Shown here: positions 7,254 to 16,083 of the stretch, piece after piece
Numbering within the stretch: the stretch's first letter is position 1
Layout of the letters: each line of letters begins with the position of its first letter
NCBI GenBank assembly: GCA_016844515.1
Contig: JAERMP010000070.1
Location: forward strand, 1-24,149
Source: Thermoleophilia bacterium
GTDB lineage: Bacteria; Actinomycetota; Thermoleophilia; Gaiellales; Gaiellaceae
Direction: 5' to 3'
Length of the DNA stretch: 24,149 nucleotides
Position numbers and translations under genes: made by a program
Notes under the pieces: model-generated
Database searches by the model: none
What the model was told of the DNA's origin: nothing
Seen by the model: the letters and a program-made list of their open reading frames with translations, nothing else

Positions 7254-7802
7254 GTGAGGTACCTGATCGCACTTCTCGTCGCTGTGCTCGGCGTTGCCGG
7301 GGTGGCCGCCTGGGTTCACGAGTCCGAGCCCGACTGGTACCTACGGACGCGTTACCCGCTCGAGTACGCCCACATCGTCCGCGGCCACGCGAAGAACTAC
7401 GATCTCGATCCCGCACTCCTCGCTGCGGTGATCTACGCCGAGAGCCGGTTCGATCCGAACGCGCGCTCCGAGGCGGGCGCCGTCGGCCTGATGCAGCTCC
7501 TTCCGGAGACGGCGAAGGGCATCGCGCTGCGGACGGGAGGCGACCGTTTCGTCGTGGCCGATCTCCGCGACCCGGAGATCAACGTCCGTTACGGGTCGTG
7601 GTATCTCGACCACCTGCTCGACCGCTACTCCGATACGGAGCTGGCGCTTGCCGCGTACCAAGCCGGCCAGGGCAATGTCGATCGCTGGCGGCGCGAAGGG
7701 CTCGGAATCGCATTTCCCGAGACCCGGTCGTATGTCGACGAGGTCGAGCGCGTCAGGCGCGTGTACGCGAAGGCGTACCCCGTCGAGCTCGGCCTCCGAT
7801 AG
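7254..7802 (+). CDS. Membrane-anchored or secreted lytic murein transglycosylase (SLT domain)
   Basis: 182-residue protein that would cleave the MurNAc-GlcNAc bond of peptidoglycan outside the membrane. GTG start; residues 1-20 (MRYLIALLVAVLGVAGVAAW) are a signal peptide or single membrane anchor. The rest is one goose-type lysozyme/SLT domain: AAVIYAESRFDP with catalytic Glu63, SEAGAVGLMQLLPETA (72-87), NVRYGSWYLDHLL, and ALAAYQAGQGNV. The gene follows coaE by 31 bases and the downstream end overlaps the 3' end of the convergent TetR gene by 50 bases. A position between coaE and uvrB is, in my recollection, common for SLT proteins in actinobacteria. No binding domain (LysM or PG_binding) is present. 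Confidence 0.92.
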   Translation: MRYLIALLVAVLGVAGVAAWVHESEPDWYLRTRYPLEYAHIVRGHAKNYDLDPALLAAVIYAESRFDPNARSEAGAVGLMQLLPETAKGIALRTGGDRFVVADLRDPEINVRYGSWYLDHLLDRYSDTELALAAYQAGQGNVDRWRREGLGIAFPETRSYVDEVERVRRVYAKAYPVELGLR

Positions 7803-8343
7803 CGTCGCGGAGGAGATCGAGAACGAGCTCGACCGGAGGGAGCTCCTCGCCTGAAGCCCGCTGGAGCGCCAGCCCGTTCAGGACGAGGTTGACGAAGAGC
7901 CCGACCTGCTTCGATTCGAGATCGTCGCGGAACTCGCCGGTCCGCTGCGCTTCCTCGATGCGCGCCCTGTTGGCTGGGGCGGCATCCTTTTGGCGGTCCT
8001 CGATGCGCGCGCGGAAGTCCGGGTCGTTGCGCACACGCCGGAACAGCTCGAGGTAGACCGAGAGCCAGGCCGGGTCGAGCTCGACGACCTCGCGGACGAC
8101 CCCGCTCAGGCCCTCGTTCACCCACAGGTCCGACATGCGCGCACTGTCTCGCACGGCGAGCTCGATGAAGAGCTCTTCCTTGGACGGGAAGTAGTTGAAG
8201 ATGGCGCCACGGGAGAGACCGATGGCCTGCTCGAGACGAACAACGGTCGCGCGCTCGTACCCGTGCTCGGCGAAGGAGCGACGAGCGCCCGCGAGGATCT
8301 GCTCCCGGCGTTCGACTCTGCGCTCTTCGGAGATCTTCGGCAT
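7753..8343 (-). CDS. TetR/AcrR family transcriptional repressor
   Basis: 196 residues with an N-terminal TetR helix-turn-helix at about 14-60 (QILAGARRSFAEHGYERATVVRLEQA, then GLSRGAIFNYFPSKEELF), followed by an all-helical ligand and dimer domain without recognisable specificity. Its ATG (8343) lies 52 bases from the start of the divergent MFS exporter, the classic layout in which the TetR protein represses the exporter and itself until an effector binds. The last 50 bases, encoding a basic tail (RRGTPSRTRA), overlap the 3' end of the transglycosylase gene on the other strand. A -10-like TAAAGT on the minus strand (8362-8357) precedes the ATG by 13 bases. Confidence 0.94.
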   Translation of the reverse strand: MPKISEERRVERREQILAGARRSFAEHGYERATVVRLEQAIGLSRGAIFNYFPSKEELFIELAVRDSARMSDLWVNEGLSGVVREVVELDPAWLSVYLELFRRVRNDPDFRARIEDRQKDAAPANRARIEEAQRTGEFRDDLESKQVGLFVNLVLNGLALQRASGEELPPVELVLDLLRDAIGGRARRGTPSRTRA

Positions 8344-8360
8344 CTGACCAAGTCGTACTT

Positions 8361-8387
8361 TACAAAACCGTACGGACGTTTTATATT
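8361..8387. promoter_or_regulatory. Candidate TetR operator and MFS promoter
   Basis: TACAAAAC (8361-8368) and GTTTTATA (8378-8385) are inverted arms matching at 7 of 8 positions around a 9-base spacer, with a perfect CCGTACGG at 8368-8375 in the centre. The right arm overlaps TATATT (8382-8387), a good -10 hexamer ending 8 bases before the ATG of the MFS gene. A repressor bound here would block RNA polymerase. This is the most AT-rich stretch of the neighbourhood. Confidence 0.6.
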
Positions 8388-8395
8388 ACTGAGCC

Positions 8396-9628
8396 ATGGA
8401 GACCGCTGAGCTGATGCCAGTCAGGAAGAGCGCGGTTGGTGCGCTCGTCCTCGCCGAGACCATCTCGGTCCTCGGCACGCGCATGACGTATCTCGCGCTT
8501 CCATGGTTCGTGCTCGTCACGACGGGATCGCCCGGAAAGATGTCGCTCGTCCTCGCCGCGGAGATCCTGCCGATGGCGATCCTCGGCATCCCGAGCGGTA
8601 CCGTCGTCCAGCGGCTCGGCTCGCGGACGACCATGCTCATCGCCGATTTCGCTCGAGCGCCGATCCTCGCATCGATCCCGCTCTTGTACTCGGCGGGAGT
8701 TCTCAGCTTCGGTCTCCTGATCGGGATCGTCGCGCTGCTCGGCTGCTTCATGCCGCCGTACTTCGCGTCGCAGCGGACGATCCTCCCGGAGCTCGTCGGC
8801 GAGGACGAGCGGCGCATGTCGCAGGCGAACAGCTCGATCGAGGGCGGCACGGCGCTTGCGGCGCTCATCGGGCCAGCCCTCGCAGGCGCGCTCATCCCGT
8901 TCATCGGCGCACCGAACGTCCTCTATGTCGACGCGGCGACGTACCTCGTCGCGTTCCTGCTGATCCTGGCCTTCGTGCCACGGCGAAAGCCCGTGACCGC
9001 GGCGGTGCAGCACGGAGTCCTGGCCGGCCTTCGCTTCCTCCTCGAAGACAAGCTTCTTGCGCCGATGGCCGCGACGGTGGTCGTCTTCGGTTTCCTCAGC
9101 GCCGGCATGTCGGCCGGGCTCCCCGTGTACGCATTCGATGAATTCGACGGAAGCTCGTGGATCGCTGGACTCTTCTACACGGCTCTCGGGGCAGGGGCGC
9201 TCGTCGGCAGCCTCGTTGCGGTCGTCGCGGTGCGCAAGGTGGCCCCCCTTCGCCTCGCAGCGTTCGGGATCCTCGCCTTCGCCGTACCGCTCTGGGTGCT
9301 GCCCTTCCTGCCTCCGTGGCCGGTCGTGTTCATCGCGCTGTTCACGGCCACGCTCTTCACGCCGCTCGTGAACGGCCCGACCATCGCGGTGCTTACCACA
9401 CGGACGCCGGAAGACCTCCGCGCCAAGGTCATGGCTGCCGTGATCACCATGAATACCCTCGCTGCCCCACTCGGCTTCCTTATCGCAGGCCAGGTGTTGG
9501 AGCAATGGGGCGTGGTTCCGCTCTTTACGGCCGTCGTCCTCGGCATCACAGGGATGGCGATCGTGTTCGCAGTCATCGTCCTTCGCCACCGCGAGGACGC
9601 GATGATGCCCGAGCCGGCCGCGACCTGA
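8396..9628 (+). CDS. MFS exporter (EntS/MFS_3-like)
   Basis: 410-residue integral membrane protein with about 11-12 hydrophobic helices, a cytoplasmic loop in the middle (RRKPVTAAVQHGVLAGLRFLLED) and MFS features: WFVLVTTGSPGKMSLVLAAEILPMAILGIPSGTVVQRLGSRTTM carries the loop 2-3 type motif (GxxxDRxGxR-like). The arrangement DATYLVAFLLILAFVPRRK is typical of the enterobactin-exporter/macrolide-efflux branch. Control by the divergent TetR suggests a drug or metabolite efflux pump; the substrate cannot be read from sequence. ATG at 8396 follows the -10 hexamer by 8 bases, so it is probably leaderless. uvrB starts 30 bases after its stop. Confidence 0.9.
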   Translation: METAELMPVRKSAVGALVLAETISVLGTRMTYLALPWFVLVTTGSPGKMSLVLAAEILPMAILGIPSGTVVQRLGSRTTMLIADFARAPILASIPLLYSAGVLSFGLLIGIVALLGCFMPPYFASQRTILPELVGEDERRMSQANSSIEGGTALAALIGPALAGALIPFIGAPNVLYVDAATYLVAFLLILAFVPRRKPVTAAVQHGVLAGLRFLLEDKLLAPMAATVVVFGFLSAGMSAGLPVYAFDEFDGSSWIAGLFYTALGAGALVGSLVAVVAVRKVAPLRLAAFGILAFAVPLWVLPFLPPWPVVFIALFTATLFTPLVNGPTIAVLTTRTPEDLRAKVMAAVITMNTLAAPLGFLIAGQVLEQWGVVPLFTAVVLGITGMAIVFAVIVLRHREDAMMPEPAAT

Positions 9629-9646
9629 CCTCGGGTTCGGCGCGGC

Positions 9647-9652
9647 TACGCT
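9647..9652 (+). promoter_or_regulatory. Candidate -10 hexamer of uvrB
   Basis: TACGCT ends 6 bases before the uvrB ATG. It sits between the arms of a small inverted repeat GCGGCT/AGCCGC (9642-9658). No GAAC-N4-GTTC LexA-type box is visible in the 30-base gap between the MFS and uvrB genes, unlike uvrA. Support is modest. Confidence 0.35.
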
Positions 9653-9658
9653 AGCCGC

Positions 9659-11638
9659 ATGCGGCAGTTTCGCTCTTCTGACCTCTATGCGCCCATGGGC
9701 GACCAGCCGCGCGCGATCGAAGAGATCGCCACCTCGGTCGCCGACGGCAACCGCTTTCAGACCATCCTCGGCGCGACCGGCACCGGCAAGACGGCGACGA
9801 TGGCGTGGACGATCGAGAAGCTCCAGCGGCCTGCGCTCGTCATCGCGCACAACAAGACGCTCGCCGCACAGCTCTGCAACGAGTTCCGCGAGTTCTTCCC
9901 CGAGAACGCGGTCGAGTACTTCGTCTCCTACTACGACTACTTCCAGCCCGAGGCCTACATCCCGCAGGCCGATCTCTACATCGAGAAGGACTCGTCCCAA
10001 AACGACGACATCGCGCGGCTTCGACTTTCCGCCACGTCTTCGCTTTTGACCCGGCGCGACGTCGTGGTCGTCGCCTCGGTCTCCTGCATCTACGGCCTCG
10101 GCTCGCCGGAGGAATGGCGCGAGCGCGTTCTCATGCTCGAAGTGGGGGAGGAGCACGACCGCGACGAGGTGCTCCGCAAGCTGATCGAGAGCCAGTACGT
10201 TCGCAACGACACGGTGCTTGGGCGCGGGCGCTTCCGGGTCAAGGGCGACCTCGTCGAGATTCAGCCCGCGAACGTCGAGACCGCCTACCGGGTCTCGTTC
10301 TTCGGCGACACGGTCGAGCAGATGACCCACTTCGACCCGCTGACGGGCGAGGTCTACTCCCGGCTGGACAACCTCGTCATCTGGCCGGCCACCGAGTACG
10401 TCACCTCGAAGCCGACGGTCGAGCGCGCTGTCGACGAGCTCCGTGCGGAGCTCGAGCAGCAGGTCGCGAAGTTCGAGACCGAGGGCCGGATGCTCGAAGC
10501 CCACCGGATCCGCCAGCGCACGGAGTACGACCTCGAGATGATGAAGGAGCTCGGCTTCTGCTCCGGCATCGAGAACTACTCGCGGGCGCTCGAGGGCCGC
10601 CCGGTCGGCTCGCATCCGTTCACGCTGATCGACTACTTCCCCGACGACTTCGTGTGCTTCGTCGACGAGTCCCACCAGACCGTCCCGCAGCTCGGCGGGA
10701 TGTACGAGGGCGACCGCTCGCGCAAGCAGACGCTCATCGACTACGGCTTTCGCCTTCCCTCGGCCCTCGACAACCGGCCGCTGCGCTTCGACGAGTTCCT
10801 GGGGAAGGTAGATCAGCTCGTCTTCGTCTCGGCGACGCCCGGCGCCTTCGAGCTCTCGCGCTCGAAGGTGATCGCGGAGCAGCTCATCCGCCCGACCGGC
10901 GTCGTCGATCCCGAGATCGAGCTGCGCCCCACGAAGAACCAGATCGACGACCTCCTAAACGAGATTCGGCGTCGCGAGGAGGTCGGCGAGCGCACCCTCG
11001 TCACGACTCTGACGAAGAAGATGTCCGAGGACTTGACCGACTACCTACTCGAGGCGGGCGTCCGAGCGCGCTATCTCCACTCCGAGATCAACACGCTCGA
11101 CCGGATCGCGATCATCCGCGAGCTTCGCCTCGGCGATTACGACGTCCTTGTCGGCGTCAACCTCCTGCGCGAGGGGCTCGATCTTCCCGAAGTCTCGCTC
11201 GTCGCCGTTCTCGACGCCGACAAAGAAGGGTTCCTGCGCGGCAAGACCGCGCTCATCCAGACGACCGGGCGCGCGGCGCGGAACACTGCCGGGAGGGTCA
11301 TCCTCTACGGGGACAAGCGCACCGAGGCGATCATCGGGGCGATGGAGGAGACGAACCGGCGGCGTGCCTACCAGGTCGCGTACAACGAGGAGCACGGGAT
11401 CACGCCCCAGACGATCGTCAAGGGCGTCTCGGACATCTCGGATCTCCTCTCGCTCGAGTCCCCGCACGTCCCCTCCTCGCGCCGTCGGCGACGCGGGATG
11501 GCCGAGGTCGAGGGGATGTCGCGCGAGGATCTCGAGAAGCTCGTAGTACGCCGCCAAGCTCCGCGACGAGATCAAGGAGCTGCGGCGGGAGCTCAACGCG
11601 CTCGCCCAGAGCACGGCCTGAGCACGAGCTCCGCTTGA
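9659..11638 (+). CDS. uvrB: Excinuclease ABC subunit B with damaged C-terminus
   Basis: Damage-verification helicase of nucleotide excision repair; loads onto DNA with UvrA, then recruits UvrC. Seen: Walker A GATGTGKT (38-45), beta-hairpin region [40 protein letters not shown], and helicase motif [11 protein letters not shown]. Conserved sequence holds to about residue 628 ([10 protein letters not shown]). The next bases, from 11547, encode [19 protein letters not shown] in a different frame, the end of a normal UVR motif, with its stop at 11619-11621. About 17 residues (the LEEEM...LRFE part) are missing and the annotated frame ends in unrelated residues ([14 protein letters not shown]...) at 11638. 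The UVR domain contacts UvrC, so this product should be impaired in 3' incision unless the lesion is an assembly error. Confidence 0.93.
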   Translation: MRQFRSSDLYAPMGDQPRAIEEIATSVADGNRFQTILGATGTGKTATMAWTIEKLQRPALVIAHNKTLAAQLCNEFREFFPENAVEYFVSYYDYFQPEAYIPQADLYIEKDSSQNDDIARLRLSATSSLLTRRDVVVVASVSCIYGLGSPEEWRERVLMLEVGEEHDRDEVLRKLIESQYVRNDTVLGRGRFRVKGDLVEIQPANVETAYRVSFFGDTVEQMTHFDPLTGEVYSRLDNLVIWPATEYVTSKPTVERAVDELRAELEQQVAKFETEGRMLEAHRIRQRTEYDLEMMKELGFCSGIENYSRALEGRPVGSHPFTLIDYFPDDFVCFVDESHQTVPQLGGMYEGDRSRKQTLIDYGFRLPSALDNRPLRFDEFLGKVDQLVFVSATPGAFELSRSKVIAEQLIRPTGVVDPEIELRPTKNQIDDLLNEIRRREEVGERTLVTTLTKKMSEDLTDYLLEAGVRARYLHSEINTLDRIAIIRELRLGDYDVLVGVNLLREGLDLPEVSLVAVLDADKEGFLRGKTALIQTTGRAARNTAGRVILYGDKRTEAIIGAMEETNRRRAYQVAYNEEHGITPQTIVKGVSDISDLLSLESPHVPSSRRRRRGMAEVEGMSREDLEKLVVRRQAPRRDQGAAAGAQRARPEHGLSTSSA

Positions 11639-11733
11639 TCGGCGGTCAGCGCCCGGGCGGCCCTTTAACCGAGCCGTTACTCGCCTGTTACCGGCTGGGT
11701 CTCTACTGGGGCGAAGAGCGAAAGGAGCGGAGA

Positions 11734-11991
11734 ATGACCGGTAACACCACCACAGAGCTCGCCCGTAGGGCCAACGACGGCGTCGAGGTCTCCCTCGTCT
11801 GGAGCCGGGCCGACGGCCACCTCGCTGTCATCGTCAGCGACCTCCGAGCCGGCGACTCGTTCGAGCTTGCGGCTTGCCCCGAGAGCGCGCTCGACGTCTT
11901 CCACCACCCGTTCGCGTACGCGGCCTTTCGCGGCGTCGACTACGCGCTTGGGACTTGCCGCGGCGCCGGCGGCGACGCGCTCGCGGCCTGA
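11734..11991 (+). CDS. Small uncharacterised protein (85 aa)
   Basis: ATG at 11734 preceded by AAGGAGCGG (11721-11729), a good ribosome binding site that decides this start over the much longer open frame upstream. The sequence begins MTGNTTTELARRANDGVEVS, continues as alternating hydrophobic strands (SLVWSRADGHLAVIVSD, DSFELAA) and ends with ALDVFHHPFAYAAFRGVDY. It looks like a compact beta-rich single domain with no membrane segment or signal. I recall similar ELARRANDGI.V.L.W ... FHHPYAYAA proteins in Thermoleophilia and related actinobacteria, but no function. Convergent with the large regulator, only 3 bases between stops. The stretch before it (11639-11733) holds no other gene. Confidence 0.75.
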   Translation: MTGNTTTELARRANDGVEVSLVWSRADGHLAVIVSDLRAGDSFELAACPESALDVFHHPFAYAAFRGVDYALGTCRGAGGDALAA

Positions 11992-11994
11992 GCT

Positions 11995-14900
11995 CTACAA
12001 CAGGACGCGCGTCTGCGAAGCGTGCCACCCGAGGCCCATCGCCTCGTACCCCACGATCGCCCGCTCGATCAGGCCCGCGTCCTCGCGCACGATGCCGAGC
12101 GCACGGAGTGCGAATGGCTCGAGGTACGTGCCGGGCAGGAGAAGCGGCGGGGCGAGTCGCTCGATCTGCGCGCCGTCGCCGAGCGCGGCGAGGCTGTCGA
12201 GAAGCGCTGCCCGTGGAGCGAGCTTGCGAACGCGCACAAGCCTTGTGCGCGAGTCCTCGAACTCGCGTACGAGCCGCTCGACCATCGCGAGGTCGCCACG
12301 AGACATTGCGAGGTGAGCCCGCGTTTCGAAGCATCGTCCGTACTCGTCCACGTCGAGGGAATCAGCGAGCGCTTCGAGCCGCGCGGCTTCGGCATTGTTT
12401 TCCAGGCACGCGCTCGCAAGGGCGCAGACGAGGAGCGAACGGGGATTGTGGACGCAGGAGCTGTCCGAGTTTGCCGCAACCACATCCTCGACGCGCGAGG
12501 CCAGCCGGCTGATCTGGTCCCAGCCGGCTGCGAGCTCTTCGACCTCGAGCAGTCCGGCGATCCCGTGAACTCGGTGGTGCGGTGTGAGCTCGCTGGTGAC
12601 GGAGTCTTGGAGACTTGCGAGGTGCCGCGCTTGGTCGAGGAGGCCTCCACCAGCGTAGGCGGGAATCATGCTCCAGTACGCATCCGCGACGTGATCCGGC
12701 TCGTGAATCTCAGGTAGAAGTGCGAGTCGCTGCTCCGTCCAGTGTTGGGCTTGCGCGTACTCGTTCCTTGCGAGCGCCGCGTCCGTGCGGACGTAAAGCG
12801 CCCAGGACAGCAGCTCGAGATCGCCGAGTTGCCGGGCGATCGCGGCGGCTTCGGCCGCAACTTCACCAGCTTCGTCCTCGTAGAAGAACGACCGCGCCAC
12901 CAGTGCGCGCGCACGCGCCCGGCTCCGACTGTTGCCGAGCGTGAGCGCGAAGTCGGACCACTCTTCGATCAACGGTCGATCCTCCCCGTGCATGAAGCGA
13001 GCAACGGACTCGAACGCGAGCTCGCCGTAACACTCCGCCCGGGTCTCGGGATCTTCGGCGAGGTCGGCCGCGCGAAGCATTGTCTCCCAGAAGCTCTCAC
13101 GGTCGAAGCTCAGCGCGCTCGCGCGTCCCGCCCTGCGCAGAAGTGCGGCTTGTTCGCCAGGGTCGTCCGCGAACAGTGCAGCCCGCCGAAAGAGGTCGGC
13201 GGATTCGGTCAACGCGTAGCGCCCGGACGCGAGCTCCGCAGCCCGCCGCAGCCACGCGAGCGCCTTTCCCCGCAACTGTTCCACCTCGCCCTCGTGACCG
13301 CCCCACGCGAGGTCGACGTCCTCTGGTCGGACAGCCTCGGCGTAGTGGTAGGCAAGCAGCGGCGCTTGCTCGTCGCGGCCCTCTCCGACGCGCTCGATCC
13401 AGGCGGCGAACGCCGCGTGGAGATGTGCCCGCCTCGCCTTCGGCAGGCTCTCGTACGCCACGTCCCGGGTGAGCGCATGCTTGAACGCGAACTCCCGCTC
13501 GCCGGCGAACGAGGACTCGGGGCGCCGGCGGATGAAGTCACGCTCGACGAGCACGCGCAGGTCAGCTTCACCGCCGTCCAGCAACTCGCTCACCGGGCCC
13601 GCCCAGAACACGCGGCCCACCACCGAGGCCGACTGGAGCGCTGCCTTCTCGGGTTCGCCCAAGAGGTCGATCCGGGCTGCCAGAACCGACTGCACGGAGT
13701 CAGGTACCTCCAGGCGGGGCGGCAGGTCGCGCAGCCGCCAACCTCCGTCCTGAGCCGTGAGGAACCCCCGGTCGATGAGCACGGCGACCAGCTCCTCGAG
13801 GAAGAACGGGTTGCCCTCCGCACCCTCGACCGCGATCCGGTGCAGCCGGGCCGGAAGCCCCGGGCCGAGGAGAGCCTCGAGCATGCGGGCGGCTTCCTCC
13901 GCCGACAGCGGCTCGAGCCAGAGCTGCGTGGCGTTTCGCCGGCCCGTGCCCCAGGTCGGCCGGCGGTCGAGCAGCTCCGGTCGCGCCGTCGCGAGCAGAA
14001 GCAGCGGGCCGGACACGTCTTGAAGCAGGCGATCGAGCAACTCGAAGAGCGGCTCCTCCGCCCGGTGCAGGTCGCCCACGAGGATGGCGGCCGGGCCTGC
14101 GGCGACGAGCTCGTCGACGAGGTCGACCCACGCTTCGTGGAGTCGCTCGCGCGCGACCAGCGGGTGCAGCCCGGCGGCGACGTCGAGGCCGAGCGTCAGG
14201 CCGAGGATCTGCCGGTCGCCGAGCCGCTGGAGCAACGCGTCGGGCGGGTCGCTGTCGAGGAGACCGAGGTGCTCCTTGAGCACCTCTCCGAGCGGCCAGT
14301 ACGTGATGCCCCGTCCGTAGGGCAGACAGCGGCCCGTCAGGAGTCGTGGCTCGGGCGATTGACGCCGCAGCCAGCCCCACAGCTCGCGGACGAGCGTCGA
14401 TTTGCCCACCCCTGCGTCGCCCACGATCGTGACCAGATGCGGCTCCTGGCCGTGAACGGCTCGGTCATACGTCGTCCGCAGGAGCTCGAGCTCGCGCTCC
14501 CGGCCGATGAAGGCGTGACGCAGCCCTGTGACGCCCCGCGGCCGCATCAACGAGATGGCGCTCAGCAGGCGCCGGCAGACCACGCCCTGCGCCTTTCCCT
14601 TCACCTCGGCCGTCGTGGGATCGCCGAACACGAAGGCGCCTCGGGCCGCGGCGAAGGTGCGTTCGCCGACGAGGATCTGTCCGGGCGCCGCCGCCTGCTT
14701 GAGACGCGCTGCGACGTTGACCGCGTCGCCGGTGACGAACGACCCTCCTTCTCGCGCCTCCCCGACGACGACCTCGCCGGAGTTCACGCCGATGTCGAGG
14801 CTGAGCGAGCCGCCGAAGAGCTCCTCGAACCGCTGCTGCATCGCCAGCGCCGCGTGCAGGGCGCGCTCCGCGTGATCCTCCTGCGCGAGCGGCGCGCCGA

Positions 14901-15930
14901 AGGCCGCCATCACCGCGTCGCCGATGAACTTCTCGAGCACACCGCCCGCCCGCCGGACCTCCTCGGCCATCGCGTCGTAGTAGCGCTCGAGCAGCGCCCG
15001 GGTTCGCTCGGGATCCTGCTCTCCGAGCTCCGTCGATTGAGCAATGTCCGCGAAGAGCACCGTGGCGAGCTTCCGCTCATCGCTGCGCGGGGTGGCCAGA
15101 GCGGGCTCCGCGAGCACGCTCCCGGCGTTCGGCACAGGCGCTATCGACGGCTCGACTCTCGGGAGGGCGTCGAGCGCCGGGTCCTGGGTGAGGATCGCGC
15201 GCTCGAGCTCGTGCAGAGCCCTCCCCGGCTCGATACCGAGCTCGTCGACGAGGATGTGCCGCGCGTCGTGGTAGCTCTGGAGCGCCTCGGCCTGGCGGCC
15301 CGAGCGATAGAGGGCGCGCATGTGCTGTGCCCGTAGGCGCTCCCGCAGCGGGTGCTCTGTGACGAGACCGTCGAGCTCGCCGACTACATCGTGGTGGCGG
15401 GCGAGCGCGAGGTCCGCCTCGATCCGCTCCTCCAGTGCGGCAAGCCGCAACTCCGCCAGGCGCGCGATCTCGGCCTGGGCGAAGGGCTCGAAGCCGAGGT
15501 CGGCGAGTGCCGGACCCCTCCAGATGGCGAGCGCCTCCCGCAGGAGGGTGCGCGCGCTCAGCGGATCGCCGACCTCCAGAGCCGCCTTGCCCTCTGTCAC
15601 GAGCCGCTCGAAGCGGTGCGCGTCCAGCTGGTCGCGACCCACGTGCAGTACGTAGCCGGGCGGGCGGGTGTCCAAGACGCGGCCCCGGGAGCCAGGCGGT
15701 GCGGCTGGCTCGAGCACCTTCCGGAGCTGCGAGACGTGGACATGCAGCGCCTTGGCGGCATGCTCCGGCGGTTGCTCACGCCAGAGCTCGTCGATCAGGC
15801 GGTCGCTCGAGACGACCTCGTTGGCGTGGATGAGCAGGACTCCGAGCAGTGCGCGCTGCTTCGCCCCGCCGATCGCGAGCGCGCGTTCCTCATCGATTGC
15901 CTCGAGCGGCCCGAGGATTCGGAACTCCAT
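11995..15930 (-). CDS. SARP-type regulator with adenylate cyclase, AAA ATPase and TPR-like domains
   Basis: 1311-residue multidomain cytoplasmic regulator. ATG at 15930 is fixed by AGGAGG four bases upstream and by the family start MEFRILGPLE. Order: OmpR/PhoB-type winged helix (1-95, GGAKQRALLGVLLIHANEVVS, ALHVHVSQLRKVL, PPGYVLHV); bacterial transcriptional activation (BTAD) domain (98-245, ERLRAQHMRALYRSGRQAEAL, LVDELGIEPG); class III nucleotide cyclase (about 285-455) with metal ligand D295 (VLFADIAQST), EKFIGDAVMAAFG (K334, D338) and NVAARL (N405, R409), so it appears catalytically competent; P-loop ATPase (Walker A GDAGVGKST 504-512, ILVGDLHRAEE as Walker B); and a long helical, TPR-like C-terminal half. 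Such proteins usually activate secondary-metabolite or neighbouring genes. The divergent secreted-protein gene is the obvious candidate target. Confidence 0.9.
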   Translation of the reverse strand: MEFRILGPLEAIDEERALAIGGAKQRALLGVLLIHANEVVSSDRLIDELWREQPPEHAAKALHVHVSQLRKVLEPAAPPGSRGRVLDTRPPGYVLHVGRDQLDAHRFERLVTEGKAALEVGDPLSARTLLREALAIWRGPALADLGFEPFAQAEIARLAELRLAALEERIEADLALARHHDVVGELDGLVTEHPLRERLRAQHMRALYRSGRQAEALQSYHDARHILVDELGIEPGRALHELERAILTQDPALDALPRVEPSIAPVPNAGSVLAEPALATPRSDERKLATVLFADIAQSTELGEQDPERTRALLERYYDAMAEEVRRAGGVLEKFIGDAVMAAFGAPLAQEDHAERALHAALAMQQRFEELFGGSLSLDIGVNSGEVVVGEAREGGSFVTGDAVNVAARLKQAAAPGQILVGERTFAAARGAFVFGDPTTAEVKGKAQGVVCRRLLSAISLMRPRGVTGLRHAFIGRERELELLRTTYDRAVHGQEPHLVTIVGDAGVGKSTLVRELWGWLRRQSPEPRLLTGRCLPYGRGITYWPLGEVLKEHLGLLDSDPPDALLQRLGDRQILGLTLGLDVAAGLHPLVARERLHEAWVDLVDELVAAGPAAILVGDLHRAEEPLFELLDRLLQDVSGPLLLLATARPELLDRRPTWGTGRRNATQLWLEPLSAEEAARMLEALLGPGLPARLHRIAVEGAEGNPFFLEELVAVLIDRGFLTAQDGGWRLRDLPPRLEVPDSVQSVLAARIDLLGEPEKAALQSASVVGRVFWAGPVSELLDGGEADLRVLVERDFIRRRPESSFAGEREFAFKHALTRDVAYESLPKARRAHLHAAFAAWIERVGEGRDEQAPLLAYHYAEAVRPEDVDLAWGGHEGEVEQLRGKALAWLRRAAELASGRYALTESADLFRRAALFADDPGEQAALLRRAGRASALSFDRESFWETMLRAADLAEDPETRAECYGELAFESVARFMHGEDRPLIEEWSDFALTLGNSRSRARARALVARSFFYEDEAGEVAAEAAAIARQLGDLELLSWALYVRTDAALARNEYAQAQHWTEQRLALLPEIHEPDHVADAYWSMIPAYAGGGLLDQARHLASLQDSVTSELTPHHRVHGIAGLLEVEELAAGWDQISRLASRVEDVVAANSDSSCVHNPRSLLVCALASACLENNAEAARLEALADSLDVDEYGRCFETRAHLAMSRGDLAMVERLVREFEDSRTRLVRVRKLAPRAALLDSLAALGDGAQIERLAPPLLLPGTYLEPFALRALGIVREDAGLIERAIVGYEAMGLGWHASQTRVLL

Positions 15931-16047
15931 GGAGCCTCCTGGGCGTTTGACCGTAGCACTGCCGTGCCCGGTATCCAAGCTCGGCCTTAGGCCGGCCGAA
16001 AGCGCGGCGAAACCCTCTCTTAGGGGGTGTCCGGTTGTCTGGTCGCA

Positions 16048-16080
16048 GACCGCCACAAGGCGGTCGGAGACAAGGAGGGA
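16048..16080 (+). promoter_or_regulatory. 5' leader hairpin and strong RBS of the DWFERAAL-repeat protein
   Basis: GACCGCC (16048-16054), loop ACAA, GGCGGTC (16059-16065) form a 7-bp stem tetraloop hairpin, followed at 16072-16080 by AAGGAGGGA just before the ATG at 16084. The 153-base divergent region (15931-16083) also holds TTGACC at 15947-15952 and a palindromic stretch TCGGCC/GGCCGA (15981-15999) that could serve regulator binding. No convincing -10 was fixed. Confidence 0.4.
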
Positions 16081-16083
16081 AGC

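Noticed and set aside
8381..10675. 764-codon minus-strand open frame opposite the MFS and uvrB genes
   Set aside because: It spans two unrelated real genes and its translation is low-complexity, charged (E/R/D/H-rich) sequence typical of the antisense of GC-rich coding DNA; no motif or RBS.
9805..11733. Long plus-strand frame overlapping uvrB and running into the 85-aa gene
   Set aside because: Arg/Asp/Pro-rich shadow of uvrB; only the last 85 codons, after the RBS at 11721, look like a real protein.
12742..15336. 864-codon plus-strand open frame opposite the SARP regulator
   Set aside because: Lies wholly antisense to a gene with clear domains; composition is Arg/Glu/Leu-biased with no recognisable fold.
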